Positions 1 to 7,015 of a DNA stretch of 12,985 nt are shown one piece after another. Within the stretch, counting starts at the first letter, position 1. Each line of letters begins with the position of its first letter. Source of the DNA: Gallionellaceae bacterium UBA6222 (lineage in GTDB: Bacteria; Pseudomonadota; Gammaproteobacteria; Burkholderiales; Gallionellaceae); the NCBI GenBank assembly GCA_002421915.1, contig DISA01000069.1, forward strand, positions 25,508 through 38,492, read 5' to 3'. Both the position numbers and the translations under genes were made by a program. Below the pieces are notes generated by a model, which worked only from the letters and a program-made list of their open reading frames with translations, had not been told where the DNA came from and made no database searches.

Positions 1-821
1 ATGATCTTGCCGTTGCCGCGCACCGGGCCGTCGAGCCGCTGCAGGTTGCAGTTGATGACGAAAATCAGGTTGTCCAGCCTTTCGCGCCCCGCCATCGAGA
101 TTGCACCCAGCGATTCCGGCTCGTCGGTTTCGCCGTCACCCAGATAAGCCCATACCTTGCGTCCGTTGGTCTGCGCCAGATTGCGGTGTTGCAGGTAACG
201 CATGAAGCGCGCCTGATAAATCGCCATCAGCGGCCCCAGCCCCATCGATACGGTGGAAAACTGCCAGAAATTCGGCATCAACCACGGGTGCGGATAAGAA
301 GACAGACCGTCGCCATCGACTTCCTGGCGGAACTTGTAGAGTTGTTCTTCGGTGAGGCGGCCTTCGAGGAAAGCACGCGCGTACATGCCGGGCGCAGAAT
401 GGCCCTGGAAGTACACCAGATCGCCGCCGTGTTTGTCGGTCTTGCCGCGGAAAAAGTGATTGAACCCCACGTCATACAAAGTCGCGGCGGAGGCGAAGCT
501 GGCGATGTGGCCGCCCAGTTCGGAAGATTCTTTGTTGGCATTGAGCACGATGGCCATCGCGTTCCAGCGCATCAGGGCGCGGATGCGGTGTTCCATGTCG
601 TGACTGCCCGGCGAGCGCTCTTCCCTGTCCAGCGGAATGGTGTTGATGTAGGGCGTGGTCGCGCTGATCGGCACATCGTCACCCGCCAGACGTGCATGAT
701 GAATGAGCTGGTCGATCAGGAAGTGGGCGCGCTGGCCGCCTTCTTTATCCAGCACCGATTGCAGCGCCTCCAGCCATTCCTGCGTCTCCTGCGGATCGTA
801 GTCGGGTTGTTGTGTGGCCAT
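1..821 (-). CDS. aceE: Pyruvate dehydrogenase E1 component (homodimeric AceE type), N-terminal part
   Basis: This is the thiamine-diphosphate-dependent E1 of the pyruvate dehydrogenase complex, which decarboxylates pyruvate and passes the acetyl group to the lipoyl E2. Translating the minus strand from the ATG at 821-819 gives 273 codons with no stop before the window edge, about a third of the roughly 890-residue family length. Landmarks of the homodimeric gammaproteobacterial/betaproteobacterial E1 are visible: GGHIASFASAATLYDVGF, GGDLVYFQGHSAPGMYARAF, GLSSYPHPWLMP, the ThDP/Mg motif GDGETDEPES, and INCNLQRLDGPV near the edge. A good ribosome site, AGGGAG (plus-strand 831-836), lies 9 bases before the start, inside the last codons of fau. 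The fau stop ends only 2 bp before the ATG, so the two genes are probably co-transcribed and translationally coupled. The E2 and E3 genes would be expected to the left of the window. The open frame is cut only by the window edge, not by a mutation. Confidence 0.97.
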   Translation of the reverse strand, partial: MATQQPDYDPQETQEWLEALQSVLDKEGGQRAHFLIDQLIHHARLAGDDVPISATTPYINTIPLDREERSPGSHDMEHRIRALMRWNAMAIVLNANKESSELGGHIASFASAATLYDVGFNHFFRGKTDKHGGDLVYFQGHSAPGMYARAFLEGRLTEEQLYKFRQEVDGDGLSSYPHPWLMPNFWQFSTVSMGLGPLMAIYQARFMRYLQHRNLAQTNGRKVWAYLGDGETDEPESLGAISMAGRERLDNLIFVINCNLQRLDGPVRGNGKI

Positions 822-823
822 CT

Positions 824-1438
824 TTACGTACTCCCTAAATTGCATCGTATCGTTTCATTTTCTGTGACCAGCCAATCAATCTTGCAGTCGGTCGGCTCCT
901 GCGGAATCTCTTTAACCACCTGCAAAGCAAATGCGCCTGCGATCAAAACCGGGCGATGTGGCAGATGTGCCAGCAATTTGTCAAAAAAGCCCCCGCCGTA
1001 TCCCAGTCGTCCACCCATGCGGTCGAACGCGACCCCGGGCAGCAGGATCAGGTCGATCTCGTCCAACGCCTCAAAGTGCCTGCAACGTTCGATGATCGGC
1101 TCGTGTATGCCAAAAGCACCGGGCGCCACATCGCTGCCCAAATCCCCGACCTCGAACAACTCCAGGTGATTGCCTGCCTTGTTCACCCGCGGTAGCAAGA
1201 CACGTTTGCCATCCGCCAGCGCCTGCCGCACCCACAACTCGCTTTCCAGTTCCGAACCAAAGTTCAGGTAGCCCAGTACCGTCCGCGCCGTCCTGTATGC
1301 CGCCAGGCCACACAGCTGGCGGATGATCTCCCTGCTCAAGCGAGCCTGTAAGGTTGGCGTCAGCTCATCGCGGGCGGCGATTATACGTTGTCGCAGTGCC
1401 TGCTTCCTAGTCTGGATGTCAGCGTGGGGGTCGGGCAT
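824..1438 (-). CDS. fau: 5-formyltetrahydrofolate cyclo-ligase (methenyltetrahydrofolate synthetase)
   Basis: The enzyme uses ATP to convert 5-formyl-THF to 5,10-methenyl-THF in the cytoplasm, returning a storage or inhibitory folate to the one-carbon pool. The family signature is clear in the C-terminal half: LLPGVAFDRMGGRLGYGGGFFDKLL (about residues 132-156, given here in family order PGVAFD, then RLGYGGGFFD). The N-terminal RKQALRQR basic helix and the FGSELESE segment also match the family. From the ATG at 1438 the protein is 204 residues, usual for the family. An in-frame ATG at 1483 would give 219 residues and sit 13 bp after the ilvA stop. Neither start has a convincing Shine-Dalgarno, so the start is uncertain, and the extra 15 residues look unconserved. 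In many proteobacteria this gene (ygfA) follows 6S RNA, but here ilvA lies directly upstream, leaving no room for it. Confidence 0.93.
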   Translation of the reverse strand: MPDPHADIQTRKQALRQRIIAARDELTPTLQARLSREIIRQLCGLAAYRTARTVLGYLNFGSELESELWVRQALADGKRVLLPRVNKAGNHLELFEVGDLGSDVAPGAFGIHEPIIERCRHFEALDEIDLILLPGVAFDRMGGRLGYGGGFFDKLLAHLPHRPVLIAGAFALQVVKEIPQEPTDCKIDWLVTENETIRCNLGST

Positions 1439-1496
1439 GACGGTTTTTTGCGCGAACGGCGGTACATCTGTTCTTAACGCCATTCATCTGTTTGTA

Positions 1497-3005
1497 TTAT
1501 CCAAGAAATAGCTTGTAAGCCGGGTTGTCGCTCTCGTCCCAGTAATGATAGCCCAGGGTATCGAGGAAGGTCTTGAGCACCTTTTTGTCCCGGTGCGGCA
1601 CTTGCATGCCGACCAGTACGCGACCGTAATCTGCGCCGTGGTTACGGTAGTGGAACAGGCTGATGTTCCAGCTGTGGCTCATGCTGTTGAGGAAGTTCAT
1701 CAGTGCACCGGGGCGTTCGGGAAACTCGAAGCGGAACAGGATTTCGTCCTTCGCCTCGGGTGCGTGGCCGCCGACCAGGTGGCGCAGATGCAACTTCGCC
1801 ATCTCGTTGTCGGACAGGTTGAGCGTCGGCAGGTTGGCGTGCTGCAGCTTGGCGATCAGTTCCGTAGTCTCGGACTGGTCGCGCACTTGGATGCCGACGA
1901 ATACCTGCGCGGCCTTGGGGTCGGCGAAGCGGTAGTTGAATTCGGTGATGTTGCGTTTGCCCAGCAGGGAACAGAATTTGCGGAAGCTGCCCGGTGTCTC
2001 CGGGATGGTCACCGCCAGCAGGGATTCACGCTTCTCGCCGATCTCGGCGCGCTCGGCGACGAAACGCAGGCGGTCGAAGTTCATGTTCGCACCGCAGGCG
2101 ATGGCAACCAGGGTTTCTCCCTGCAATCCCTCGCGTGCGGCATATTGCTTGGCGGCAGCGATGGCGAGTGCACCCGCCGGTTCGAGGATGGAGCGGGTGT
2201 CCTCAAACACATCCTTGATTGCGGCGCAGGTGGCGTCGGTATCCACCAGCATGATCTCATCCACGACCTTGCGGCAAAGACGGAAAGTCTCCTTGCCGAC
2301 CTGTTTGACCGCCACCCCGTCGGCAAACAGGCCGACGTGATCTAGCGTGACCCGTCGCCCTGCCTTCAGCGATTGATGCATGGCATCGGAATCGACCGGC
2401 TGCACACCGATGATTTTGATATCCGGGCGCAGCTGCTTGACGTAAGTGCCGACACCGGAGATCAGCCCGCCGCCGCCGATGGCGATGAAGATGGCGCGGA
2501 TGGGGCGGGTGTGCTGGCGCAGTATCTCCATGCCGATGGTGCCCTGACCGGCGATCACATCGGGGTCGTCATAAGGGTGGACGAAGGTCATCCCGGCCTG
2601 CTGTTCCAGTTCCAGAGCATGGGCGTAGGCATCGGAATAAGAATCGCCGTGCAACACCACCTTTGCACCGCGCACCTTCACCGCGTCCACTTTGATCTGC
2701 GGTGTGGTCGCGGGCATCACGATGGTGGCTTTGCAGCCGAGCCTTTGTGCGGAGAGCGCCACGCCCTGTGCATGGTTGCCGGCCGAGGCGGCGATCACCC
2801 CCTTCTTTAACTGTGCAGGGGTAAGCTGCGCCATCTTGTTGTAAGCGCCGCGCAATTTGAATGAGAACACCGGCTGCATGTCTTCGCGCTTGAGCAGGAT
2901 GGTGTTGCCGGTGCGCGCCGACAGACCGGGCGCGACCTCCAGCGGTGTTTCCACCGCCACGTCATAAACGCGGGCGTTGAGGATGCGTTTCAGATATTCG
3001 TTCAT
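1497..3005 (-). CDS. ilvA: Biosynthetic L-threonine ammonia-lyase (threonine deaminase)
   Basis: This PLP enzyme deaminates threonine to 2-oxobutyrate, the committed step of isoleucine synthesis. At 502 residues it is the long biosynthetic form. The PLP-fold catalytic domain spans about residues 1-320, with the Schiff-base lysine K50 in the FSFKLRGAYNK motif, SAGNHAQG at 74-81 and the phosphate-binding glycine loop GGGGL at 177-181. Two ACT-like regulatory domains follow at about 325-397 and 420-491 (NITEFNYRF and WNISLFHYRNHG mark their equivalent strands), so allosteric control by isoleucine and valine is expected from the family. The start overlaps the stop of the upstream cbbY in an ATGA (3002-3005), pointing to translational coupling, and fau follows closely downstream. 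No attenuator leader is seen in front, which fits expression from a promoter further upstream. Confidence 0.97.
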   Translation of the reverse strand: MNEYLKRILNARVYDVAVETPLEVAPGLSARTGNTILLKREDMQPVFSFKLRGAYNKMAQLTPAQLKKGVIAASAGNHAQGVALSAQRLGCKATIVMPATTPQIKVDAVKVRGAKVVLHGDSYSDAYAHALELEQQAGMTFVHPYDDPDVIAGQGTIGMEILRQHTRPIRAIFIAIGGGGLISGVGTYVKQLRPDIKIIGVQPVDSDAMHQSLKAGRRVTLDHVGLFADGVAVKQVGKETFRLCRKVVDEIMLVDTDATCAAIKDVFEDTRSILEPAGALAIAAAKQYAAREGLQGETLVAIACGANMNFDRLRFVAERAEIGEKRESLLAVTIPETPGSFRKFCSLLGKRNITEFNYRFADPKAAQVFVGIQVRDQSETTELIAKLQHANLPTLNLSDNEMAKLHLRHLVGGHAPEAKDEILFRFEFPERPGALMNFLNSMSHSWNISLFHYRNHGADYGRVLVGMQVPHRDKKVLKTFLDTLGYHYWDESDNPAYKLFLG

Positions 3006-3724
3006 GATGGCAAGCCGGGTTGGCGGGAGAGGCCGATTAAATCATAGAAGGCGGGCAAGTCGCGCAAATCATCGAATATCGCCGCCGCGCCGGTGAAATC
3101 CTGCCCGTGTGTATAAGGATTGGTGGTGATGTAGGTTCTGATTCCGGCGGCGAGGGCGGAGCGCAGACCATTGTTGGAGTCTTCCAGCGCGATGCAGTCG
3201 CCGGGCGCAAGCCGGAGTTCATGCAGTACCCAGTGGTAGATGTCCGGCGCGGGTTTTTTATTTGGCACGATATCGCCACAGCCGTTGACCGCGAAATAAT
3301 TTTCCCAGTCCTTGCCCAGGCCGACTTCGAGCAAGGCGGAGACATTTTCCGGCGAAGTGGTGGTGGAAATGGCGAGGGTGATCCCGGCCTTGCGTGCATC
3401 ATTGATGAGTTGCTTCACGCCGGGGCGTAACGGGATCGCGCCTTCATGCAACATGGCGGTGTAATGTCCCGTTTTCACGACATGCAGATTCTTTACGAAA
3501 CCTTCGTAATCAGCGGGTTTTTTGAAATCGGGCAGCCATTCTTGAACGTAGTATTTGATTCGTTCTTTGCCGCCCGTCACTTTGAGCAATTGACCGTAAA
3601 GCTCAACGTCCCAGTGCCAGCTCAGCCCATTCTCGGCGAACGCTTTGTTGAACGATTTGCGGTGGCCGTCCTCGGTGTCGGCCAGTGTGCCGTCCACGTC
3701 AAATATGATGGCTTTGAGAGTCAT
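3002..3724 (-). CDS. cbbY: CbbY-type HAD phosphatase (probable xylulose-1,5-bisphosphate phosphatase)
   Basis: This is a haloacid dehalogenase superfamily phosphatase of 240 residues with a C1-type cap. HAD motifs are complete: FDVDGTL with nucleophile D9 and general acid D11, the motif-II segment STTTS (120-124), K157 in KKPAPD, and the acidic motif IV EDSNNGL (181-187). The cap carries TGGKERI (50-56), a signature I associate with CbbY proteins, which remove xylulose-1,5-bisphosphate, an inhibitory by-product of Rubisco. This makes CbbY more likely than a phosphoglycolate phosphatase or beta-phosphoglucomutase, but no Rubisco gene is visible here to confirm it. It is the first gene of the minus-strand cbbY-ilvA-fau-aceE series, overlaps ilvA by 4 bp, and starts about 45 bp beyond an inverted repeat separating it from ffh. 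The ribosome site is weak (GGG 9-11 bases before ATG). Confidence 0.85.
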   Translation of the reverse strand: MTLKAIIFDVDGTLADTEDGHRKSFNKAFAENGLSWHWDVELYGQLLKVTGGKERIKYYVQEWLPDFKKPADYEGFVKNLHVVKTGHYTAMLHEGAIPLRPGVKQLINDARKAGITLAISTTTSPENVSALLEVGLGKDWENYFAVNGCGDIVPNKKPAPDIYHWVLHELRLAPGDCIALEDSNNGLRSALAAGIRTYITTNPYTHGQDFTGAAAIFDDLRDLPAFYDLIGLSRQPGLPS

Positions 3725-3768
3725 GTTTGAATACCCATGTGAAATTCAAAATCTAAACTGGCCACGAA

Positions 3769-3835
3769 TGAACACAGATGAAACACGGATTGAATCGGGT
3801 CTTTATCCGTGGGCATCGGCGTTCATCTGTGTTCA
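3769..3835. repeat. Imperfect inverted repeat with terminal 14-bp perfect arms
   Basis: The outer arms TGAACACAGATGAA (3769-3782) and TTCATCTGTGTTCA (3822-3835) are perfect reverse complements. An inner stem pairs CACGGAT (3784-3790) with ATCCGTG (3805-3811), leaving a 14-base loop and an asymmetric 10-base bulge on the right. Both halves are built from degenerate copies of a 10-12-base unit resembling ACACRGATGA: on the left CCACGAATGA, ACACAGATGA and ACACGGATTGA follow each other. The right arm read on the minus strand begins exactly with the TGA stop of ffh. No U-tract follows either arm, so it is not a standard terminator. The structure resembles non-coding palindromic or MITE-like intergenic repeats; I cannot tell from one copy whether it is dispersed. 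Confidence 0.7.
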
Positions 3836-5185
3836 GCGCATCCCCGGAAATTTCCCGGCCATACCGCGCATCATCTTGGCCATGCCGCCCTTGCCGCTGA
3901 ACATCTTCATCATCTTTTGCGATTGCTCGAACTGGTTCAGCAACTGGTTGACGTGCATCACCTGCACGCCGGACCCGGCAGCGATGCGGCGTTTGCGCGA
4001 GGCTTTGATGAGTTCGGGGTGGCTGCGCTCGAACGGCGTCATCGAGTTGATGATGCCCTCGGTGCGACTGATCTGGCGCTCGTCAACTTTGGCACCCGCC
4101 GCGGCTTGCGCCAGCTGGGCGGGCAACTTATCCATCAGCGCCGATACGCCGCCCATCTTGCGCATCTGCACGATCTGCATCTTGAAATCATTAAGGTCAA
4201 AACCTTTACCCCCTTGCACCTTCTTCGCCAATTTTTCGGCGGCGGCATGATCGACGTTGCGCTGCGCTTCTTCCAGCAGCGACAGCACATCGCCCATGCC
4301 GAGGATGCGTTGCGCCATGCGCTCTGGATGGAATGCTTCAAGGCCGTTCGGTTTTTCGCTGACGCCGACGAACTTGATTGGCTTGCCGGTGATCTGGCGC
4401 ACAGAGAGGGCCGCGCCGCCGCGCGCATCGCCGTCCAGCTTGGTGAGGATCACCCCGGTTAGCGGTAACGCATCGCCGAAGGCTTTGGCGGTGTTGACCG
4501 CGTCCTGGCCAGTCATCGCATCGACCACGAATAGCGTCTCGATCGGTTTCAGCGCGGCATGCAGTGCTTTAATCTCGGCCATCATTGCTTCATCAATGGC
4601 AAGGCGGCCGGCAGTATCGACGATCAATACTTCATGGTGATGCTTGCGCGCGAAGTCGTGCGCGGCGAGGGCGATATCCAGCGGCTTCTGGCTGATGTCG
4701 GACGGGAAGAAGTCGATGTCGAGTTGTTGTGCCAGGGTACGCAGTTGCTCGATCGCCGCCGGGCGATACACATCGCAGCTCGCCAGCAGGACTTTTTTCT
4801 TGTGCTGTTCGCGCAACAGTTTGGCCAGTTTGCCGCTGCTGGTGGTCTTGCCCGCGCCCTGCAAACCGGCCATCAGGATCACGGCGGGCGGCACGGTGGC
4901 AAGATTGATGCCGACATTGGCTTCGCCCATCAGCCTGGCCAGTTCGCGGTTGACCACGCCGATCAGCGCTTGTCCCGGATTCAGGTTGCCGATAACTTCC
5001 TGCCCCAGTGCGGCAGTTTTGACGGTGGCAATGAACTCTTTGACCACCGGCAGCGCGACGTCGGCTTCCAGCAGGGCGAGGCGCACCTCGCGCAGGGCAT
5101 CCTGAATATTGCTTTCCGTCAGGCGCGCCTGGCCACGCAGATTTTTGATGATGCCGGAGAAGCGTTGGGTAAGGTTGTCCAGCAT
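3833..5185 (-). CDS. ffh: Signal recognition particle protein Ffh (SRP54 GTPase)
   Basis: Ffh binds 4.5S RNA and signal sequences of nascent inner-membrane proteins and, with FtsY, delivers ribosomes to the translocon. From the ATG at 5185 the protein is 450 residues, the normal family size. The N domain is followed by the G domain with P-loop GLQGAGKTT (107-115), DTAGR (190-194) and TKLDGDARGG (248-257). The methionine-rich M domain follows from about 330, with the RNA-binding stretch RKRRIAAGSG (397-406) and a tail rich in Met, Gly and Lys. The frame stays open upstream as far as 5506, but AGGA 8 bases before the 5185 ATG and the conserved start MLDNLTQRF fix the start. ffh diverges from ypjD across 154 bp, unlike E. 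coli, where ffh is co-oriented with rpsP. The stop codon lies in the arm of the inverted repeat. Confidence 0.98.
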   Translation of the reverse strand: MLDNLTQRFSGIIKNLRGQARLTESNIQDALREVRLALLEADVALPVVKEFIATVKTAALGQEVIGNLNPGQALIGVVNRELARLMGEANVGINLATVPPAVILMAGLQGAGKTTSSGKLAKLLREQHKKKVLLASCDVYRPAAIEQLRTLAQQLDIDFFPSDISQKPLDIALAAHDFARKHHHEVLIVDTAGRLAIDEAMMAEIKALHAALKPIETLFVVDAMTGQDAVNTAKAFGDALPLTGVILTKLDGDARGGAALSVRQITGKPIKFVGVSEKPNGLEAFHPERMAQRILGMGDVLSLLEEAQRNVDHAAAEKLAKKVQGGKGFDLNDFKMQIVQMRKMGGVSALMDKLPAQLAQAAAGAKVDERQISRTEGIINSMTPFERSHPELIKASRKRRIAAGSGVQVMHVNQLLNQFEQSQKMMKMFSGKGGMAKMMRGMAGKFPGMR

Positions 5186-5304
5186 GGTCTGATTCCTGAA
5201 AAATTGTGGAAGTGGCTGCGGCTGCAACTGCCTGAGATCTGCCGCCGGCAAGCGAGCTTCCACCGGGTTATCGAGTGCGGGGAGAATTATCGCCGCGCTT
5301 CCTG

Positions 5305-5316
5305 TAGAATTCGCGC
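5305..5316 (+). promoter_or_regulatory. Possible -10 element and discriminator for ypjD
   Basis: TAGAAT at 5305-5310 is followed directly by TCGCGC. With the preceding G this is a 13-mer identical to the one at the rpsP promoter (6195-6207). No good -35 hexamer lies 16-18 bases upstream, so the call rests on the shared box and its position 30 bases before the ypjD ATG. On the opposite strand GATAAT (plus-strand 5286-5291) could be a -10 for ffh, also without a convincing -35. Confidence 0.35.
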
Positions 5317-5339
5317 AGTCTAAAACATCTGCCCGCCCC

Positions 5340-6152
5340 ATGTCGAACCAAGCCTTGTCTCTGCTCACTTTCGCTCTGTATGCCGTGCTGGCTTTTTCGT
5401 TCTGGCGCGCGCAGTCGGCCGGGAGCGCCGAGCGGCATAATCGCGGCGCCCTGGGTTTTGCCGTGGCCGTGCCGTTGCTGCTGCACGGCTGGTTGCTGTA
5501 TGACACTCTTTTTGTTTGGGGTACGCTTAATCTTGGCCTGACTTACGCGATTTCGCTCATTTTATGGCTGACCGTGCTGATTTACTGGCTGGCGCGCCGG
5601 TTTTATCCGATTGCCAGTCTGTTGACCCTGATGCTACCGCTTGCCGCCATCGCCTCGGTTTTGCCGGCAATCTTTCCCGGCACGCACATGGTGAAACAAC
5701 CTCCTTCCGGCATGTTCGACACGCATGTGTTGATGGCCTTGCTGGCCTACAGTCTGTTCACCATCGCCGCACTGCATGCCGGTTTGATTGCGCTGGTCGA
5801 GAAACGCTTACACCACGCCAGAATGCCCGAGGTGCTCAAGAGCCTGCCACCACTGATGACCATGGAAACCCTGCTGTTCAGGGTGATCGGGGCGGGGTTT
5901 GTGATCCTGACAGTGACGGTTGCCTCCGGCTTCCTCTTTTCCGAGCAAATCTTCGGCCATCCTTGGCAATTTACACACAAGGTGCTGTTCGGAGTGTTGT
6001 CCTGGGGTGTTTTTGGGGTGCTACTATTGGGGCATTATTTCTACGGCTGGCGCGGCCATACCGCTGTTCGCTTGACTTTGAGCGGCTTCGCTTTCCTGGT
6101 ATTGGCCTACCTTGGCTCTCAGTTCGTGCTGGAAGTCATTTTGCACCGCTGA
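5340..6152 (+). CDS. ypjD: YpjD/CcsA-like cytochrome c assembly family inner-membrane protein
   Basis: This is a 270-residue integral membrane protein of the cytochrome c assembly (CcmC/CcsA) family, YpjD subgroup. About eight hydrophobic segments can be seen (near 5-22, 38-55, 65-84, 90-112, 130-152, 178-198, 212-233 and 246-266). Conserved histidines occur at H49 (LLLHG), H129 (FDTHVLMALLAYS) and H213 (FTHKVLFGVLSW); in relatives such histidines bind haem. The subgroup is typically encoded beside ffh, as here, though divergently. In Escherichia coli the homologue has been linked to a CorC/YfjD-type transporter rather than to cytochrome maturation, so an exact role should not be assumed. There is no Shine-Dalgarno before the ATG. 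A TAGAAT hexamer 30 bases upstream would give a short leader. rpsP follows after 97 bp with its own promoter. Confidence 0.88.
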   Translation: MSNQALSLLTFALYAVLAFSFWRAQSAGSAERHNRGALGFAVAVPLLLHGWLLYDTLFVWGTLNLGLTYAISLILWLTVLIYWLARRFYPIASLLTLMLPLAAIASVLPAIFPGTHMVKQPPSGMFDTHVLMALLAYSLFTIAALHAGLIALVEKRLHHARMPEVLKSLPPLMTMETLLFRVIGAGFVILTVTVASGFLFSEQIFGHPWQFTHKVLFGVLSWGVFGVLLLGHYFYGWRGHTAVRLTLSGFAFLVLAYLGSQFVLEVILHR

Positions 6153-6171
6153 TCCTTTCCAGAACTAATCC

Positions 6172-6208
6172 TTGCCAAAATTCAACGAGGTATCGTAGAA
6201 TTCGCGCC
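6172..6208 (+). promoter_or_regulatory. Sigma-70-type promoter of the rpsP operon
   Basis: A -35 hexamer TTGCCA (6172-6177) and a -10 hexamer TAGAAT (6196-6201) are separated by 18 bases and followed by a GC-rich discriminator TCGCGCCC. Transcription would begin near 6208, leaving a leader of about 40 bases before rpsP. GC-rich discriminators are a known hallmark of stringently controlled stable-RNA and ribosomal promoters, which suits this operon. The promoter falls between the ypjD stop and the rpsP start. Confidence 0.6.
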
Positions 6209-6249
6209 CTTTTGGCTTTGGCCGAAACTTTAATTACTGGATAATCGTT

Positions 6250-6504
6250 ATGGTAGTCATTCGTCTTTCTCGCGGCGGTTCCAAGAATCGTCCGTATTAC
6301 AACGTGGTGGTGGCAGATTCCCGCAACCGCCGTGATGGCCGCTACATTGAGCGTGTTGGTTTCTACAACCCGCTGGCAGTCGAAGGCACTGAAGGTCTGC
6401 GCATTGAACTGGACCGCGTCACCCACTGGCAAGACAAGGGTGCACAGTTGAGCGAGACCGTCGGTCGTTTGGTCAAAAAAGCCGGTGCAGCATCCAGGAT
6501 CTGA
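6250..6504 (+). CDS. rpsP: 30S ribosomal protein bS16
   Basis: bS16 is a small-subunit assembly protein that binds 16S rRNA. The 84-residue product has the family's diagnostic beginning MVVIRLSRGGSKNRPYYNVV, then DSRNRRDGRYIERVGFYNP. The length matches the family (about 80-90). The ATG at 6250 is fixed by the universal N-terminus, although only a weak GGA sits upstream. It opens the operon rpsP-rimM-trmD-rplS, whose order is conserved across most proteobacteria, and rimM begins 13 bp after its stop. Regulation is probably from the promoter at 6172-6201. Confidence 0.99.
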   Translation: MVVIRLSRGGSKNRPYYNVVVADSRNRRDGRYIERVGFYNPLAVEGTEGLRIELDRVTHWQDKGAQLSETVGRLVKKAGAASRI

Positions 6505-6517
6505 CGAGGCAAGCCCC

Positions 6518-7015
6518 ATGGTCGTCATGGGGAAAGTGGCTGCGGCGCAAGGTCTACAGGGTTGGCTGAAGATTCAGGTCTTTACCGAGTATCTGGACAG
6601 CTTGCTTGATTACACCACCTGGTACGTGGGTAATGACGGTACATGGCAACCGCATCAGGTAATCGAAGCAAACGTGCATGGCAAAGTGCTCATCGCCAAA
6701 CTGCAGGGGGTCGCCGATCGCACGGCTGCCGAAAAATATAAAGGCCTGTTGGTCGCCATCCCGCGGGAGCAGTTACCGCTGGCGGCAGAGGACGAGTATT
6801 ACTGGTTTGATCTGATCGGTTTGGCCGTCGAAAGTGAATCGGGTGACAAGTTGGGCGTGGTCGAGTCTTTGCTGGAGACGGGAGCGAACGATGTGCTGGT
6901 GGTCAAGGGCGGGCATGGCGAATTACTGATCCCGTTCATCGCCAGTGTCGTGCTGGAAGTGGATATGGCGAGCAAGCGGATTTGGGTGAACTGGGAAGCG
7001 GATTACCTCAAATGA
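6518..7015 (+). CDS. rimM: Ribosome maturation factor RimM
   Basis: RimM is a 16S rRNA processing factor that binds uS19 and helps mature the head of the 30S subunit. The 165-residue protein has the N-terminal RimM barrel beginning VVMGKVAAAQGLQGWLKI. After a linker comes the PRC-barrel half, whose entry motif EYYWFDLIGL is seen at about 93-102, followed by GANDVLVV and LLIPFIASVV. The start at 6518 is preferred because GAGG lies 8 bases before it and the conserved core begins at once. An upstream ATG at 6485 would overlap the end of rpsP and add unconserved residues. Its stop overlaps the trmD start as ATGA (7012-7015). Confidence 0.97.
   Translation: MVVMGKVAAAQGLQGWLKIQVFTEYLDSLLDYTTWYVGNDGTWQPHQVIEANVHGKVLIAKLQGVADRTAAEKYKGLLVAIPREQLPLAAEDEYYWFDLIGLAVESESGDKLGVVESLLETGANDVLVVKGGHGELLIPFIASVVLEVDMASKRIWVNWEADYLK

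Noticed and set aside
1439..1500. 6S RNA (ssrS), often found upstream of fau/ygfA
   Set aside because: ilvA ends at 1497, leaving far too little space for a roughly 180-base RNA, and no 6S-like stem is seen.
1545..2345. 266-residue reading frame antisense to ilvA
   Set aside because: Overlaps the strongly conserved ilvA and has no recognisable motifs or ribosome site.
5186..5506. N-terminal extension of ffh (frame open to 5506)
   Set aside because: The extra 107 residues overlap the start of ypjD on the other strand and are unlike SRP54. The ATG at 5185 has a ribosome site and gives the standard 450 residues.
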